From positions 31,690 to 95,689 of the IMG/VR virus record IMGVR_UViG_3300031578_000009: 64,000 bases of DNA; one strand, given 5' to 3'. This document shows positions 52,186 to 60,631 of the stretch, piece by piece (positions within the stretch are counted from its first letter, which is position 1; every line of letters starts with the position of its first letter). The stretch is from a virus. Both the position numbers and the translations under genes were made by a program. Below the pieces are notes generated by a model. That model saw only the letters and a program-made list of their open reading frames with translations, ran no database searches and was not told the DNA's origin.

Positions 52186-52243
52186 CAAATACCAACCCGG
52201 TATCTGCCCAAATTTCTGAGGGGTGGGGAGGGTTATTGGTAGT
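52186..52243. promoter_or_regulatory. G-rich hairpin in the divergent intergenic region
   Basis: ACCAACCC pairs with GGGTTaTTGGT, and the interior has a GGGGTGGGGAGGG run, rare in this AT-rich genome. It lies 34 nt upstream of the 51901 start and may be a leader structure or part of a replication origin. Confidence 0.4.
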
Positions 52244-52359
52244 AACCTAATAAACACATAGTTATAGATGAAAAAAATATTTTTATAAAAAATATTTAAA
52301 CACACTTAACAATAATAAAGTGTAACAATTGCAACACTCTAAAAAATATATAAAAAAAA

Positions 52360-52391
52360 TTTGGAAAATTAAAAACTATGATTTATATTTG
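52360..52391 (+). promoter_or_regulatory. Bacteroidota-type promoter P1
   Basis: TTTG (52360-52363), 20 nt, then TATATTTG (52384-52391), a match to the -33/-7 consensus of Bacteroidota primary sigma. Shares TATATTTGCATCG with P2. It would start the rightward transcript at about 52398. Confidence 0.75.
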
Positions 52392-52397
52392 CATCGT

Positions 52398-52690
52398 CTT
52401 AGTACAAACTTCAATCCCCTATAAATAATGGAAGATTGTTGGATCAGGTACTTTAAGTGTGTCTAAGATATTTCTTACGCACACTCAAAAATCAAATGCT
52501 AAAACGGAGGTGACATTTGTTTTTGGTGGTGAAAACCATTTTTTGTTTGGGCTGACAAACAAGACTGGAAGGAGATAGTCTTTCATGATCTGTTTAATTA
52601 ATAAGTTAATTAACAACTGAACAGGATACTAAAAAAGCATTAAAGCAGTAATTTACTTAAATATCACGGAAGCTATGTGCATTCCAATTA
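52398..52690 (+). ncRNA. Structured leader RNA of rightward operon
   Basis: About 290 nt between P1 and the first gene with no ORF but several perfect hairpins: AGTGTG..TAAG/CTTA..CACACT (52456-52485), TGTTTG/CAAACA (52544-52561) and AAGACT/AGTCTT (52561-52582). Not a known family to me; may regulate the operon or act as an independent RNA. Confidence 0.5.
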
Positions 52691-52696
52691 ATTATT

Positions 52697-53101
52697 ATGT
52701 ATAAACTAGAAATTAACAAAGATAATAGATATGTAGATTCATATTATTTTAAAGTAAAAAATGAGTTTAATCAATTCTTACACTTTTTTATATATAATGT
52801 AGATTGGTCTGAATTTAATATAGATGCAACTTACTCAGTCCAGTTTTATATAACAACAAAAAGAAAACAGGGTTATCAATATTTAAAACAAACTGGTAAG
52901 GATGGATTAAAGTCTTTACTGTGGGCAAAAGAATGTATTAAATATTTTATCAATAATAAACTTAAAGGTAAAGATAAAATTATTATTTATGCAGATAATA
53001 ATAAAAGATTAAAAGCATATCAATGGGGACTGAAAGATTTAGGATTTACTGAATCTTATATAAAGGGATCAAAATGTTTAATCTATTACAATAAAAAATA
53101 A
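52697..53101 (+). CDS. Hypothetical protein (acetyltransferase-like pattern)
   Basis: 134 residues. QTGKDGLKSLLWAKECI, then IIIYADNNKRLKAYQWGLKDLGF resembles the acetyl-CoA-binding and terminal parts of GNAT acetyltransferases, but the match is weak. First gene after the leader. Confidence 0.55.
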   Translation: MYKLEINKDNRYVDSYYFKVKNEFNQFLHFFIYNVDWSEFNIDATYSVQFYITTKRKQGYQYLKQTGKDGLKSLLWAKECIKYFINNKLKGKDKIIIYADNNKRLKAYQWGLKDLGFTESYIKGSKCLIYYNKK

Positions 53102-53145
53102 TTGTTTAAATATAACAAAAACCTTATTAAATAAATAAGTTACTT

Positions 53146-53217
53146 GCTTCTAAAGCATAAATGGTGATGCACTGGATTTGTACTCCAGAGAACAGAGTTC
53201 GATTCTTTGTAGAAGCT
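53146..53217 (+). tRNA. tRNA-Thr (UGU)
   Basis: Full cloverleaf: acceptor GCTTCTA/TAGAAGC, D stem GCAT/ATGC, anticodon stem CTGGA/TCCAG with loop TTTGTAC (anticodon TGT), T arm CAGAG TTCGATT CTTTG. Discriminator T; no CCA encoded. Confidence 0.93.
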
Positions 53218-53272
53218 CAAAATAAACTAGCAATTTTTGCTAACTATGTTTAATTGTTTCATTTAAAATTTT

Positions 53273-53307
53273 ACCATCTATTCTTAATTGAGTAGATGGT
53301 TTTTTTA
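53273..53307 (+). terminator. Intrinsic terminator
   Basis: ACCATCTA / TAGATGGT (8 bp) followed by seven T's. Ends the transcript carrying the 52697 gene and tRNA-Thr. Confidence 0.85.
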
Positions 53308-53337
53308 TTTTGTATAACATATAAAATAATTTGTTAT

Positions 53338-53372
53338 TTTGTATTATAATATATGAAAAATACCTATATTTG
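53338..53372 (+). promoter_or_regulatory. Bacteroidota-type promoter P2
   Basis: TTTG (53338-53341) and TATATTTG (53365-53372), 23 nt apart, a little long. TATATTTGCATCG is identical to P1. About 20 nt precede the 53397 start. Confidence 0.65.
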
Positions 53373-53396
53373 CATCGAATATAATACAATTGAATT

Positions 53397-53609
53397 ATGG
53401 ATGAAGTAAAACTTAACTTTAATAAGGAAACAACTAATACCTGGATTGATTTTAAAGAATGGAATTTTCTGATGGCATTTAAACATTATAAAGAATGTAT
53501 GGCATGGACATTTGGTTTTGCAAGAAAAATAAGTAATGAAGATAAAATTATATTTAATGATTCGTATAGAAAACAATATAGTGAGAATGCTAAAATATTA
53601 GAAATTTAA
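53397..53609 (+). CDS. Hypothetical small protein
   Basis: 70 residues, Trp/Phe-rich (WIDFKEWNFLMAF; CMAWTFGFARK), not recognised. Driven by P2. Confidence 0.55.
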   Translation: MDEVKLNFNKETTNTWIDFKEWNFLMAFKHYKECMAWTFGFARKISNEDKIIFNDSYRKQYSENAKILEI

Positions 53610-53612
53610 ATT

Positions 53613-53786
53613 ATGAAGAAAAAATATCCACTTCAAGAAGAAAGTACATTAAAAAAACAAAAATTATTTTATGAAAATGAAATTAAAAAATATTTAAATT
53701 ACTTAAATAACTTAACTATTGAACAGTATTGTATTAAAAAAAAGAATATAGACTTATTTAATGAAATTTTAAAACAACAATTATGA
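53613..53786 (+). CDS. Small basic helical protein
   Basis: 57 residues read directly; Lys/Asn-rich helices. The stop overlaps the next start (ATGA). Function unknown. Confidence 0.5.
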   Translation: MKKKYPLQEESTLKKQKLFYENEIKKYLNYLNNLTIEQYCIKKKNIDLFNEILKQQL

Positions 53787-53992
53787 AACTAGAAATTGAC
53801 GAAACAAACAAAACAATTAAAGTTAAAGAATTAACTAATCTTAAAGAACTGTATGATTATTTGAATGATCATAATTATAAGTTAAAAGAATGGAGTATTA
53901 CAAATAATGTAGAATGGTATTATTATCCATATTATCCAGTAGAAGCTCCTATTATTACTTATACAACTGCATCTTCATTAATTAGCTTATAG
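53783..53992 (+). CDS. Hypothetical small protein
   Basis: 69 residues, mixed fold, Tyr/Pro-rich C-terminal half. Not recognised. Translationally coupled to 53613. Confidence 0.55.
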   Translation: MKLEIDETNKTIKVKELTNLKELYDYLNDHNYKLKEWSITNNVEWYYYPYYPVEAPIITYTTASSLISL

Positions 53993-53999
53993 TATAAAA

Positions 54000-54167
54000 A
54001 TGAATAAACAAAGAGTAGATATAGAGTTTGATGTAGTAGATCTAGAGTGGGCTAAAAAACAAGCTGCTCTAAAAGGTATGAGCAGAAGAAAGTTCTTAGC
54101 TATGTGTGTAACTAAAGAAAGAATGTTTGAGAATTATCAAAACATAATAAAGAAAACAAAGTTATAA
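54000..54167 (+). CDS. Possible ribbon-helix-helix DNA-binding protein
   Basis: 55 residues read directly. A short strand (RVDIEFDVVD) then helix WAKKQAALKG, turn MSRR, and helix KFLAMCV fits the RHH (Arc/MetJ) layout. It would bind operators as a dimer. Confidence 0.5.
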   Translation: MNKQRVDIEFDVVDLEWAKKQAALKGMSRRKFLAMCVTKERMFENYQNIIKKTKL

Positions 54168-54189
54168 TTTTGCTGAAAAATAATGAGTT

Positions 54190-54390
54190 ATGGATATACC
54201 AGAAGGATTTATAAAGTTGATAGATTATGAAGAAAAATATGGTGACAAATTATTAATAATGTTTCCAGGTCAAAAATATAGGAAAAATAATATCATTTGG
54301 GATTCCAGAAGAGATAAATTTTTTGAAATAGAGTCAGTTCAAATTGATTCAATGACTGGATATAGAATTCCTAATTTAATAGAAAATTGA
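54190..54390 (+). CDS. Hypothetical small protein
   Basis: 66 residues, not recognised; FPGQKYRKNNIIWDSRR in the centre. Ends 6 nt before the next start. Confidence 0.55.
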   Translation: MDIPEGFIKLIDYEEKYGDKLLIMFPGQKYRKNNIIWDSRRDKFFEIESVQIDSMTGYRIPNLIEN

Positions 54391-54396
54391 TGAGTT

Positions 54397-54723
54397 ATGA
54401 TAGAAGATAAAAGATTAAGAAATTTCTTTGGGGAGTTATTAATATCCAGATCTAAAATCACTTCTGAATATTGTATTCAAAAGGATAATCCAGTTTTACA
54501 AGAAGATTATTTTGATGAGTTAATGAATAAAGAAATTAATGCTGGATTATTAAAGGAATTTAATAAACAAGCAGATAAACCAATTAAAGAAAATGATGGT
54601 GATTATTTTAGATTTAGAAAAGAATTATTTATTTTTAATCCAAAGTATTTTAAAGAAGTTGTTGAAACATGCATTAGACTAATGCCACAGGAAGTAATTA
54701 ATAAAATTAGAAGTGATGAATAA
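54397..54723 (+). CDS. Hypothetical protein
   Basis: 108 residues, helical, charged, not recognised. Overlaps the 54716 start by 8 nt. Confidence 0.55.
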   Translation: MIEDKRLRNFFGELLISRSKITSEYCIQKDNPVLQEDYFDELMNKEINAGLLKEFNKQADKPIKENDGDYFRFRKELFIFNPKYFKEVVETCIRLMPQEVINKIRSDE

Positions 54724-55111
54724 ATTCATATGCGATGGATGTTCTAAAGAATATCCAATAAAAGAAGCTGTAGATGTTAATACACCTAATTTAGCTGGGA
54801 TTGTTATGTGTAAGAGTTGCACAAAGAATACTGATGATGATACATTTACAGAATATGCTAAAAAATACTCAAACAATGTATTTAAATTATGTACTGAATG
54901 TGGAGAGTACTATAGTACTGACAGTATGCATATTAGAATAGCAAATTATAGTGGAGATGGACTTACTAAACTAATAGATTTAGATGAAGAAGACATTGCT
55001 TACTTTAAAAATAAGTACTTTCCACAATTACAAAATGAGATGAATGACAAAATTAATAAATTGAGAGAGACTTATACTGCCAAAATAACAGATAAACAAC
55101 TTGGTACTTAA
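54716..55111 (+). CDS. Zinc-binding hypothetical protein
   Basis: 131 residues from the ATG at 54716. Three CxxC pairs (CDGC, CKSC, CTEC) suggest two zinc sites in the first 75 residues; the C-terminus is a charged helix. Function unknown. Confidence 0.6.
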   Translation: MNKFICDGCSKEYPIKEAVDVNTPNLAGIVMCKSCTKNTDDDTFTEYAKKYSNNVFKLCTECGEYYSTDSMHIRIANYSGDGLTKLIDLDEEDIAYFKNKYFPQLQNEMNDKINKLRETYTAKITDKQLGT

Positions 55112-55153
55112 TTTGAATAGAAATAATATTGTTAAACTTTAAAAATTAGAAAT

Positions 55154-55471
55154 ATGGAAAATAAAAGTATTTACACATTGTTTGGTGGGCTTAGGTATTA
55201 TGACAATATAGTAGGAAATGGTTATATTTGGGATGGACATACTAGGGTTGTTAGTTTCTCAACAAACTTTCTACCAACCTACAATCCAGAAACTCATGAT
55301 TTAGTTGAGAAAAAAGATGCTAAGATTAATAGATTAAAGAGTGAGATTGAAGTATTGAGATTAGTAAATATTGAATATGAAGATAAGATTAAGTATTATA
55401 ACAAAGCATTAGCGGAACAGTTAAAAAAACTAGATGATAAAAAACAGGAACTAAAACAACTAGAAGAATAA
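55154..55471 (+). CDS. Hypothetical coiled-coil protein
   Basis: 105 residues. The second half is a long coiled coil (about residues 52-105, KINRLKSEIEVLRLVNIEYE...). Not recognised. Followed by a strong terminator. Confidence 0.6.
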   Translation: MENKSIYTLFGGLRYYDNIVGNGYIWDGHTRVVSFSTNFLPTYNPETHDLVEKKDAKINRLKSEIEVLRLVNIEYEDKIKYYNKALAEQLKKLDDKKQELKQLEE

Positions 55472-55494
55472 TTAACTAAATAAGTTAAATTACT

Positions 55495-55529
55495 AAAGCC
55501 CCTTTGAACTTAATCATTGGGGCTTTTTT
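55495..55529 (+). terminator. Intrinsic terminator
   Basis: AAAGCCCC / GGGGCTTT (8 bp) with trailing T's. Confidence 0.88.
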
Positions 55530-55626
55530 ATTAACAATTAAAAATGAAAGTATGACAATGCAAATATAGTTAATAGATTCTAATTTACAAAATGTTTTAC
55601 AACATATAAATAAATGTTAAGATTAA

Positions 55627-55659
55627 TTTGGATTGTATAACAATAATACCATATCTTTG
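55627..55659 (+). promoter_or_regulatory. Bacteroidota-type promoter P3
   Basis: TTTG (55627-55630), 21 nt, TATCTTTG (55652-55659), 28 nt before the 55688 start. It follows a terminator, so it begins the operon that leads towards TerL. Confidence 0.75.
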
Positions 55660-55687
55660 TTGAATAAATATTTAAAACAATAAAAGC

Positions 55688-55936
55688 ATGATTGGGAATA
55701 AAAAACTAAAACAACAGATTGCTTCATTGGAAGAAGAAAACAAAGCACTTAAAACTATAGTAAAGTATATTTCAGAAGATTCAATATATAAAAAAGAATT
55801 AGATGTTATGTTGAAAGAGATTTATGATAGAAAAAGATGGAGTAGTATGATAACTCAATCACATTTAGAATTTTTATTAAAAGATAAGCAAATAGTATCA
55901 ATTGTTAAAAATTTAATCAATAAAGCAAATATTTAA
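55688..55936 (+). CDS. Hypothetical protein with N-terminal coiled coil
   Basis: 82 residues; KKLKQQIASLEEENKALKTI is a coiled-coil start. Not recognised. First gene after P3. Confidence 0.55.
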   Translation: MIGNKKLKQQIASLEEENKALKTIVKYISEDSIYKKELDVMLKEIYDRKRWSSMITQSHLEFLLKDKQIVSIVKNLINKANI

Positions 55937-55946
55937 AATAACAAGT

Positions 55947-56219
55947 ATGAATATTGAATTATCAAAAGAACTATTAAATAAGTTCAAAACAAAGATGTAC
56001 CAATTACTTGGTGAAAATAGTGAAGATTTAGTATTATGTAATGAAATAAATAAATTTATTAAAAACGTTGAATCAAATAATCTATCAATAGATGTACCAA
56101 AATCTCATTTATACATTGGTAATATTTCATATGCTGGAGAATTATTAACATTTAAATATGAAGATTTAGAAGAATTTTTAGGAAATAAATACAATAAAAA
56201 ACATAATTTAAAACAGTAG
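55947..56219 (+). CDS. Hypothetical protein
   Basis: 90 residues, not recognised. It ends with TAG and the next gene begins one codon later in the same frame, so amber readthrough would fuse the two. Confidence 0.55.
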   Translation: MNIELSKELLNKFKTKMYQLLGENSEDLVLCNEINKFIKNVESNNLSIDVPKSHLYIGNISYAGELLTFKYEDLEEFLGNKYNKKHNLKQ

Positions 56220-56222
56220 AAA

Positions 56223-56579
56223 ATGATTAAAAAAGTTAAAGATTTAAGTAAAGTAACATTAAACAAAGAAGATGTTCTCATTGAAGCAATGGTTAAGGTT
56301 AAGAAATCATCTGGACTTGACCTAAGTGCTATGGATGATAAATCTAAGAAAGAATATACTGAAAAAACTCAGGAAGTATTAGATATGACTATTCTAGCTA
56401 AAGGAGAAAACGTTGTATTCAATGTAGGACAACATGTAGTATTAAAACAAGGAGTTAGATTTAACTATGAAGTTCTTGATTCGGTTGCTGCTGGTATTGA
56501 AAGTTTAGAAAAAAGAATAGCTACTATTCACATGAATAACATCGAATTCGCAATTAATACAGATAATTATGAGCTATAA
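56223..56579 (+). CDS. Hypothetical protein
   Basis: 118 residues; Lys-rich N-terminal half, then strands (NVVFNVGQHVVLKQGVRFNYEV). Not recognised. Overlaps the 56569 gene by 11 nt. Confidence 0.6.
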   Translation: MIKKVKDLSKVTLNKEDVLIEAMVKVKKSSGLDLSAMDDKSKKEYTEKTQEVLDMTILAKGENVVFNVGQHVVLKQGVRFNYEVLDSVAAGIESLEKRIATIHMNNIEFAINTDNYEL

Positions 56580-56787
56580 AGCAGTACAAAAACCAAGATC
56601 AACAGCTAAGTTTTTTTATCCTAATTTTCTTGAGGTAGATAAACATGCTAATGGACAACCAATCATCATTAAAACAGGACCATATAAAAAGGATTTAGCA
56701 GGAGAAACTATTGAAAGTGTATTTATGTATTTACAACATCTACAAGAGATTCATAATGAATCAAAGAATAAAAATAAGAAAATATGA
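56569..56787 (+). CDS. Hypothetical small basic protein
   Basis: 72 residues, basic, not recognised. Overlaps both neighbours. Confidence 0.55.
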   Translation: MSYKAVQKPRSTAKFFYPNFLEVDKHANGQPIIIKTGPYKKDLAGETIESVFMYLQHLQEIHNESKNKNKKI

Positions 56788-57050
56788 AATACTATAAATA
56801 TAACTCAATACCATTAGAAGAAGAATTTCCTGGGATTGGAGAAACATCATTTGATCAATATGGAAATATGATTAAGATAGATATGTTCAATGAACCAATT
56901 ATTATTCATAAAACAGTATTAAATGATGATACAAGAGTAGATGATTATAATCCAGAGTCTTTCAATATTCATAATGAGATATTCTTAAAAGGATTCTGGG
57001 CATGGACAACTAAATCAATAGGAGGATATGGAGTATCTGATGCCGATTAA
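56784..57050 (+). CDS. Hypothetical protein
   Basis: 88 residues, acidic and aromatic (FNIHNEIFLKGFWAWTTK), not recognised. Overlaps the next gene by 23 nt. Confidence 0.55.
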   Translation: MKYYKYNSIPLEEEFPGIGETSFDQYGNMIKIDMFNEPIIIHKTVLNDDTRVDDYNPESFNIHNEIFLKGFWAWTTKSIGGYGVSDAD

Positions 57051-57411
57051 GAAGAAAGATTTTGTGTATAAGATAATAGATATATTCTCATGTATGCCAC
57101 CATTCTCTAATTTATCTATTAGAGAGAAGGAGATATTTGCTATATATGCAGAAGGATATCTTGCATTGAGACATAAATATGATAGAGAGAAAATATTTGA
57201 ACTATTATTTGAATATGATTTTACTAAAAGAATATCTGATGTATTAAGTAAAAAGACTGATACTCAAGTTACTATGAATAATGTTAGGAATTATACTACC
57301 AAACTTAGAAAAAAAGGATTACTTAAGAATAGAAAAATAGTTGATAAATTCTTAACACTATTTGATAATTTAGATAATAATATTACATTTGTACTTGAAA
57401 TTAAAGATTAA
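57028..57411 (+). CDS. HTH-like conserved phage protein
   Basis: 127 residues. LSIREKEIFAIYAEGY, then a helical stretch, then VTMNNVRNYTTKLRKKGLLKNR looks like a winged or HTH domain, a pattern shared by many Bacteroidota phage proteins upstream of terminase genes. A second Met five codons in is an alternative start. A regulator or TerS-like role is possible but unproven. Confidence 0.55.
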   Translation: MEYLMPIKKKDFVYKIIDIFSCMPPFSNLSIREKEIFAIYAEGYLALRHKYDREKIFELLFEYDFTKRISDVLSKKTDTQVTMNNVRNYTTKLRKKGLLKNRKIVDKFLTLFDNLDNNITFVLEIKD

Positions 57412-57412
57412 T

Positions 57413-57880
57413 ATGGAAGAAAGTAAATATTATGTACCAGAATTATCAGAATTTCATGTTGGATTTGAATGTGAAATGTTTTCATTAAGAAACGATTGGT
57501 ACACAAGAGAATTAGACGCTAGAGATGTTCAAGTTGCTATAGATATTTGTTTTGAAACTAACGATTTTGATAAAACATATAGAACTAAATACCTTGATAA
57601 ATCTGATATAGAAGAATGTGGGTTTGTTCAGGATGGCAATGAAAGTGGAGAAGAATCACCATCATTATTTGATGAACATGGATATTCATTAGTATATGTA
57701 TTAGATAAACAATTAGAACCAATAAATACAGCTTGGACAATATATCACTTCCCAGACAACTTTCTAATTATAGAGAGAATAGTTAATTGTGGAATTGGAT
57801 TTGAAGATATGTTATTTAGAGGACGCGTAAAGAATAAATCAGAATTAAAAATGTTACTAAAAATGCTAAATATTAAATAA
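57413..57880 (+). CDS. Conserved phage hypothetical protein
   Basis: 155 residues from the ATG at 57413, chosen because it follows the upstream TAA by 1 nt. YYVPELSEFHVGFECEM near the start is familiar from Bacteroidota phages; function unknown. Confidence 0.6.
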   Translation: MEESKYYVPELSEFHVGFECEMFSLRNDWYTRELDARDVQVAIDICFETNDFDKTYRTKYLDKSDIEECGFVQDGNESGEESPSLFDEHGYSLVYVLDKQLEPINTAWTIYHFPDNFLIIERIVNCGIGFEDMLFRGRVKNKSELKMLLKMLNIK

Positions 57881-58995
57881 TGGATATACAACAAATAGTA
57901 GAAAAGTTTAAAAGTAAACCTTATCTTATGTCAATGGGAAAAGGTAGTTTAAGTAAAATATTTAAGTGTAGTGAAGATGATATTAAAACAGTTAAAAAAA
58001 TAATAAGAAGTGGAAAAAATCAATTTAATGAATATTGTGAAATAAATGGAGTTGATCCAAATAACGTAAATCACTATTGGCATAAGGGGACTCACTATAG
58101 TTTACATGTTGATAATCAACAATTGTCTCCAGAAATACAATTTAAGACATTATTGGATGAATGTAAATTAATTGCACCAAAATATAATAATTTTATTAAA
58201 GTTAAAAAATTAGACCAAACATGCGCAGTCATAAACATTTATGACATACACTTAGACAAGAGAGATATTAGGTCAGACAATAAAAATCAACTTGAAAAAA
58301 TATCTGAAGAAATAATAAATGGATTTTCTGATTTATTGTCTTCAATAAATACAAATAACCCAAGCACATATATAATGCCAGTTGGGAATGATATTTTTTG
58401 TACAAATGGTTTTGATAAGTCAACTAAAAAAGGAACTCCACAAGACCCAATAGTACCACATGAAATTGTATTTAGAGAAGGTTTATCGTTAATTAGAGCA
58501 ATGATTGATGAATTATCTAAGTATGGAGATGTTTATATACCAATTATATACGGAAATCATGATGCAGATGCAGTGTGGTATTTAGGTGTTGCACTTGAAG
58601 TATTATATGAAAATAATGATCATGTAATTATAAACAATGATAAATTATCAAGAAAATATCATAAGTTTGGAGATAATTTATTTGGATTTGGTCACGGTGA
58701 TTTAGAAAAGAGAAATATTGATAAACTTCCATTAATAATGGCAACTACAGAACCAAAGTTGTGGGCTGATACTAAATATAGAATATTTTATCTTGGAGAT
58801 ATACACCATAAACAAGAGTTTAAATTTTTTAGAACAAAAGATAATCCTGGATGTACAGTTCAGTTTTTAAGAAGTATAAGCGTTACAGATCAATGGCATG
58901 ATGACAATATGTTTGTTGGAATTCCGAGAACAATGGAAGCTACTGTATTTGATAAAAATAGAGGACAAATTGCTAATTATAGTTTAAATATATAG
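57880..58995 (+). CDS. Calcineurin-like metallophosphoesterase
   Basis: 371 residues. Metal-binding motifs in order: YDIHLDK, VGNDIF, YGNHD (G225-D228), GFGHGDLE and LGDIHHKQE, the layout of Mre11/SbcD-type phosphoesterases. The N-terminal about 110 residues are helical and may bind DNA. Likely a nuclease or phosphodiesterase acting in DNA processing. No SbcC partner is visible in the window. Confidence 0.8.
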   Translation: MDIQQIVEKFKSKPYLMSMGKGSLSKIFKCSEDDIKTVKKIIRSGKNQFNEYCEINGVDPNNVNHYWHKGTHYSLHVDNQQLSPEIQFKTLLDECKLIAPKYNNFIKVKKLDQTCAVINIYDIHLDKRDIRSDNKNQLEKISEEIINGFSDLLSSINTNNPSTYIMPVGNDIFCTNGFDKSTKKGTPQDPIVPHEIVFREGLSLIRAMIDELSKYGDVYIPIIYGNHDADAVWYLGVALEVLYENNDHVIINNDKLSRKYHKFGDNLFGFGHGDLEKRNIDKLPLIMATTEPKLWADTKYRIFYLGDIHHKQEFKFFRTKDNPGCTVQFLRSISVTDQWHDDNMFVGIPRTMEATVFDKNRGQIANYSLNI

Positions 58996-59079
58996 ACGTG
59001 GAAGATTTTGAAATAATAAATGAACTAGAAAAAAACTATATTTTGATAAAAACAAAATAGTTAATTAATAGATAAAAGA

Positions 59080-59226
59080 ATGGAAAAATATATAGGAGTA
59101 AAATTGATTGAAGAAAGTCCTATTTTTAAAACAGTTGCTATTGACGAGCAAATTAGACTTAAACAACAATTAATAGCAATGAAGTATTATTTTACTATTT
59201 TAGTTGAAAGGATTGAAAACTTTTAA
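59080..59226 (+). CDS. Hypothetical small protein
   Basis: 48 residues read directly, helical C-terminal half (IRLKQQLIAMKYYFTILVERIENF). A GTG-started frame of 20 codons may precede it at 58999. Function unknown. Confidence 0.5.
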   Translation: MEKYIGVKLIEESPIFKTVAIDEQIRLKQQLIAMKYYFTILVERIENF

Positions 59227-59229
59227 TAT

Positions 59230-59505
59230 ATGCAACTATCTAAGGAGAGAATAAATGTAGAAATGTTTAATATTAGTCTTGAGAATGATCATGAAACTGG
59301 AGTTAATGAACTTGAGACTTTTGCAGAAGTAATTAAAAAATGTAATACTGAATCAAAGAAGTCTGGATTTAAGAAAGTATTTAATGGCACTGAAAGAAGT
59401 TTAATTGAAGGAATTTATAAAATACTATTTAAAGAAGATGGATCTCCTCAGATTTCAAAGATAGATGGTGGACTTACAAATATTGTAAACTATGAAGACG
59501 AATGA
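59230..59505 (+). CDS. Hypothetical protein
   Basis: 91 residues, charged, not recognised. Overlaps the 59492 gene by 14 nt. Confidence 0.55.
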   Translation: MQLSKERINVEMFNISLENDHETGVNELETFAEVIKKCNTESKKSGFKKVFNGTERSLIEGIYKILFKEDGSPQISKIDGGLTNIVNYEDE

Positions 59506-59683
59506 ACCTAAATACTGTATTGTATGTGAAACTGAAGTAGAAATTGGAAGTAGAAGTAAACCAAATAAAGCAGAATATTTTGAGAAGTTTAATGGTGATT
59601 TAATTCCAGTTTGTAGAATGCACAAGAAAGTATTAAGAAGTGAACATTTAGATGATATATTAGATGAACAGCCAGACGAGTAA
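59492..59683 (+). CDS. Small Cys/His protein
   Basis: 63 residues; CIVC early and C..H near residue 44 give a possible zinc site. Overlaps the 59664 gene by 20 nt. Confidence 0.55.
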   Translation: MKTNEPKYCIVCETEVEIGSRSKPNKAEYFEKFNGDLIPVCRMHKKVLRSEHLDDILDEQPDE

Positions 59684-59888
59684 AGCTATACTTGGAGATT
59701 TATATCGTAGATATAACATAACAAACGATCAAGCATTAGAAATAGTTAAGAGTCAGTTTAGAGTATTGCTTAAAAAAATGGCTGAATATAGTCTGTCAGA
59801 TGAGAATTATCCAACAATAAGATTAATGAACTTTGGATTATTTTTTGTAAAACCAGGTAAGAAAGTTAATTATGGAAATAAAGAATAA
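59664..59888 (+). CDS. IHF/HU-like DNA-binding protein
   Basis: 74 residues. Helical start and IVKSQFRVLLKKMAEY, followed by YPTIRLMNFGLFFVKPGKK, which resembles the strand-turn region (xIRLxxFGxFxVK) of IHF/HU proteins though shorter than the usual 90-100 residues. IHF-like genes are known in crAss-like phages near the packaging genes. Moderate support. Confidence 0.55.
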   Translation: MNSQTSKAILGDLYRRYNITNDQALEIVKSQFRVLLKKMAEYSLSDENYPTIRLMNFGLFFVKPGKKVNYGNKE

Positions 59889-60186
59889 ATATATACCAAC
59901 AAAAGATGATGCTGAATTGCTTAAAATAAAATATAAATATAATAATGAAGATTCAACATGGTTTTATACTGGAATAACATTAGAAAGAGGCAATGATGAA
60001 TTTGGTGAAGTTATGTTAATGTTTAGTAAACATAAACGTAAAAATAATTTAACAGTATTTACATCTTTTACTAAAGGCCCAAATATATGGAGTGATACTC
60101 CAGAATTTAAATGTAGTATTGAAAATAATTTACAATTGGAAAATTTAATACATAAATTAAAGAAGAATTATGGAAAAGAAGAATAA
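59872..60186 (+). CDS. Hypothetical protein
   Basis: 104 residues, strand-rich with basic KHKRKNN, not recognised. Overlaps both neighbours by 17 nt. Confidence 0.6.
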   Translation: MEIKNKYIPTKDDAELLKIKYKYNNEDSTWFYTGITLERGNDEFGEVMLMFSKHKRKNNLTVFTSFTKGPNIWSDTPEFKCSIENNLQLENLIHKLKKNYGKEE

Positions 60187-60613
60187 AGAATATAAAAGTT
60201 ATAATTATAGATTTACTCCATTCCTTTTTGGAATAATTGATGGAGCTAGACAATATGCTATCAATAAAGAAAACGATAAAGTTGTAGTATTTGTTAGAGG
60301 AAAAAAGATATTGTTAGAAGAATTTTGTGATTTTGAAGTATCATCTCAAATTAGATTAACTAAAGAAGAAGCTTTAGACTTAATTAAAGGAACAAATGGA
60401 TTTATTTTATCTCAAGGAGATTTTGCAGACCTACCTATTTTATATACAACAAGTGATGAAGTTGAACTTAAGGAAGGTGATTTATTTTATTGGGTAAATC
60501 AGGGATTTATTGGAGTAGGTAGAACTTGTAATATGAACAGTATATTATTTGCTTCAAATTTTCCAATATTTGGTAAAGTGGAAAATGCAGTAGAATTTAT
60601 AATTGAAAATTAA
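60170..60613 (+). CDS. Hypothetical protein
   Basis: 147 residues. VVFVRGKKILLEEF and DLFYWVNQGFIGVGRT strands, not recognised. Overlaps the 59872 gene by 17 nt. Confidence 0.6.
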   Translation: MEKKNKEYKSYNYRFTPFLFGIIDGARQYAINKENDKVVVFVRGKKILLEEFCDFEVSSQIRLTKEEALDLIKGTNGFILSQGDFADLPILYTTSDEVELKEGDLFYWVNQGFIGVGRTCNMNSILFASNFPIFGKVENAVEFIIEN

Positions 60614-60631
60614 TAATAAACACTATAACAG

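Noticed and set aside
56534-56548. TTCGA-like T-loop candidates in the rightward genes
   Set aside because: No acceptor or anticodon stems can be formed around them; they are within coding sequence.
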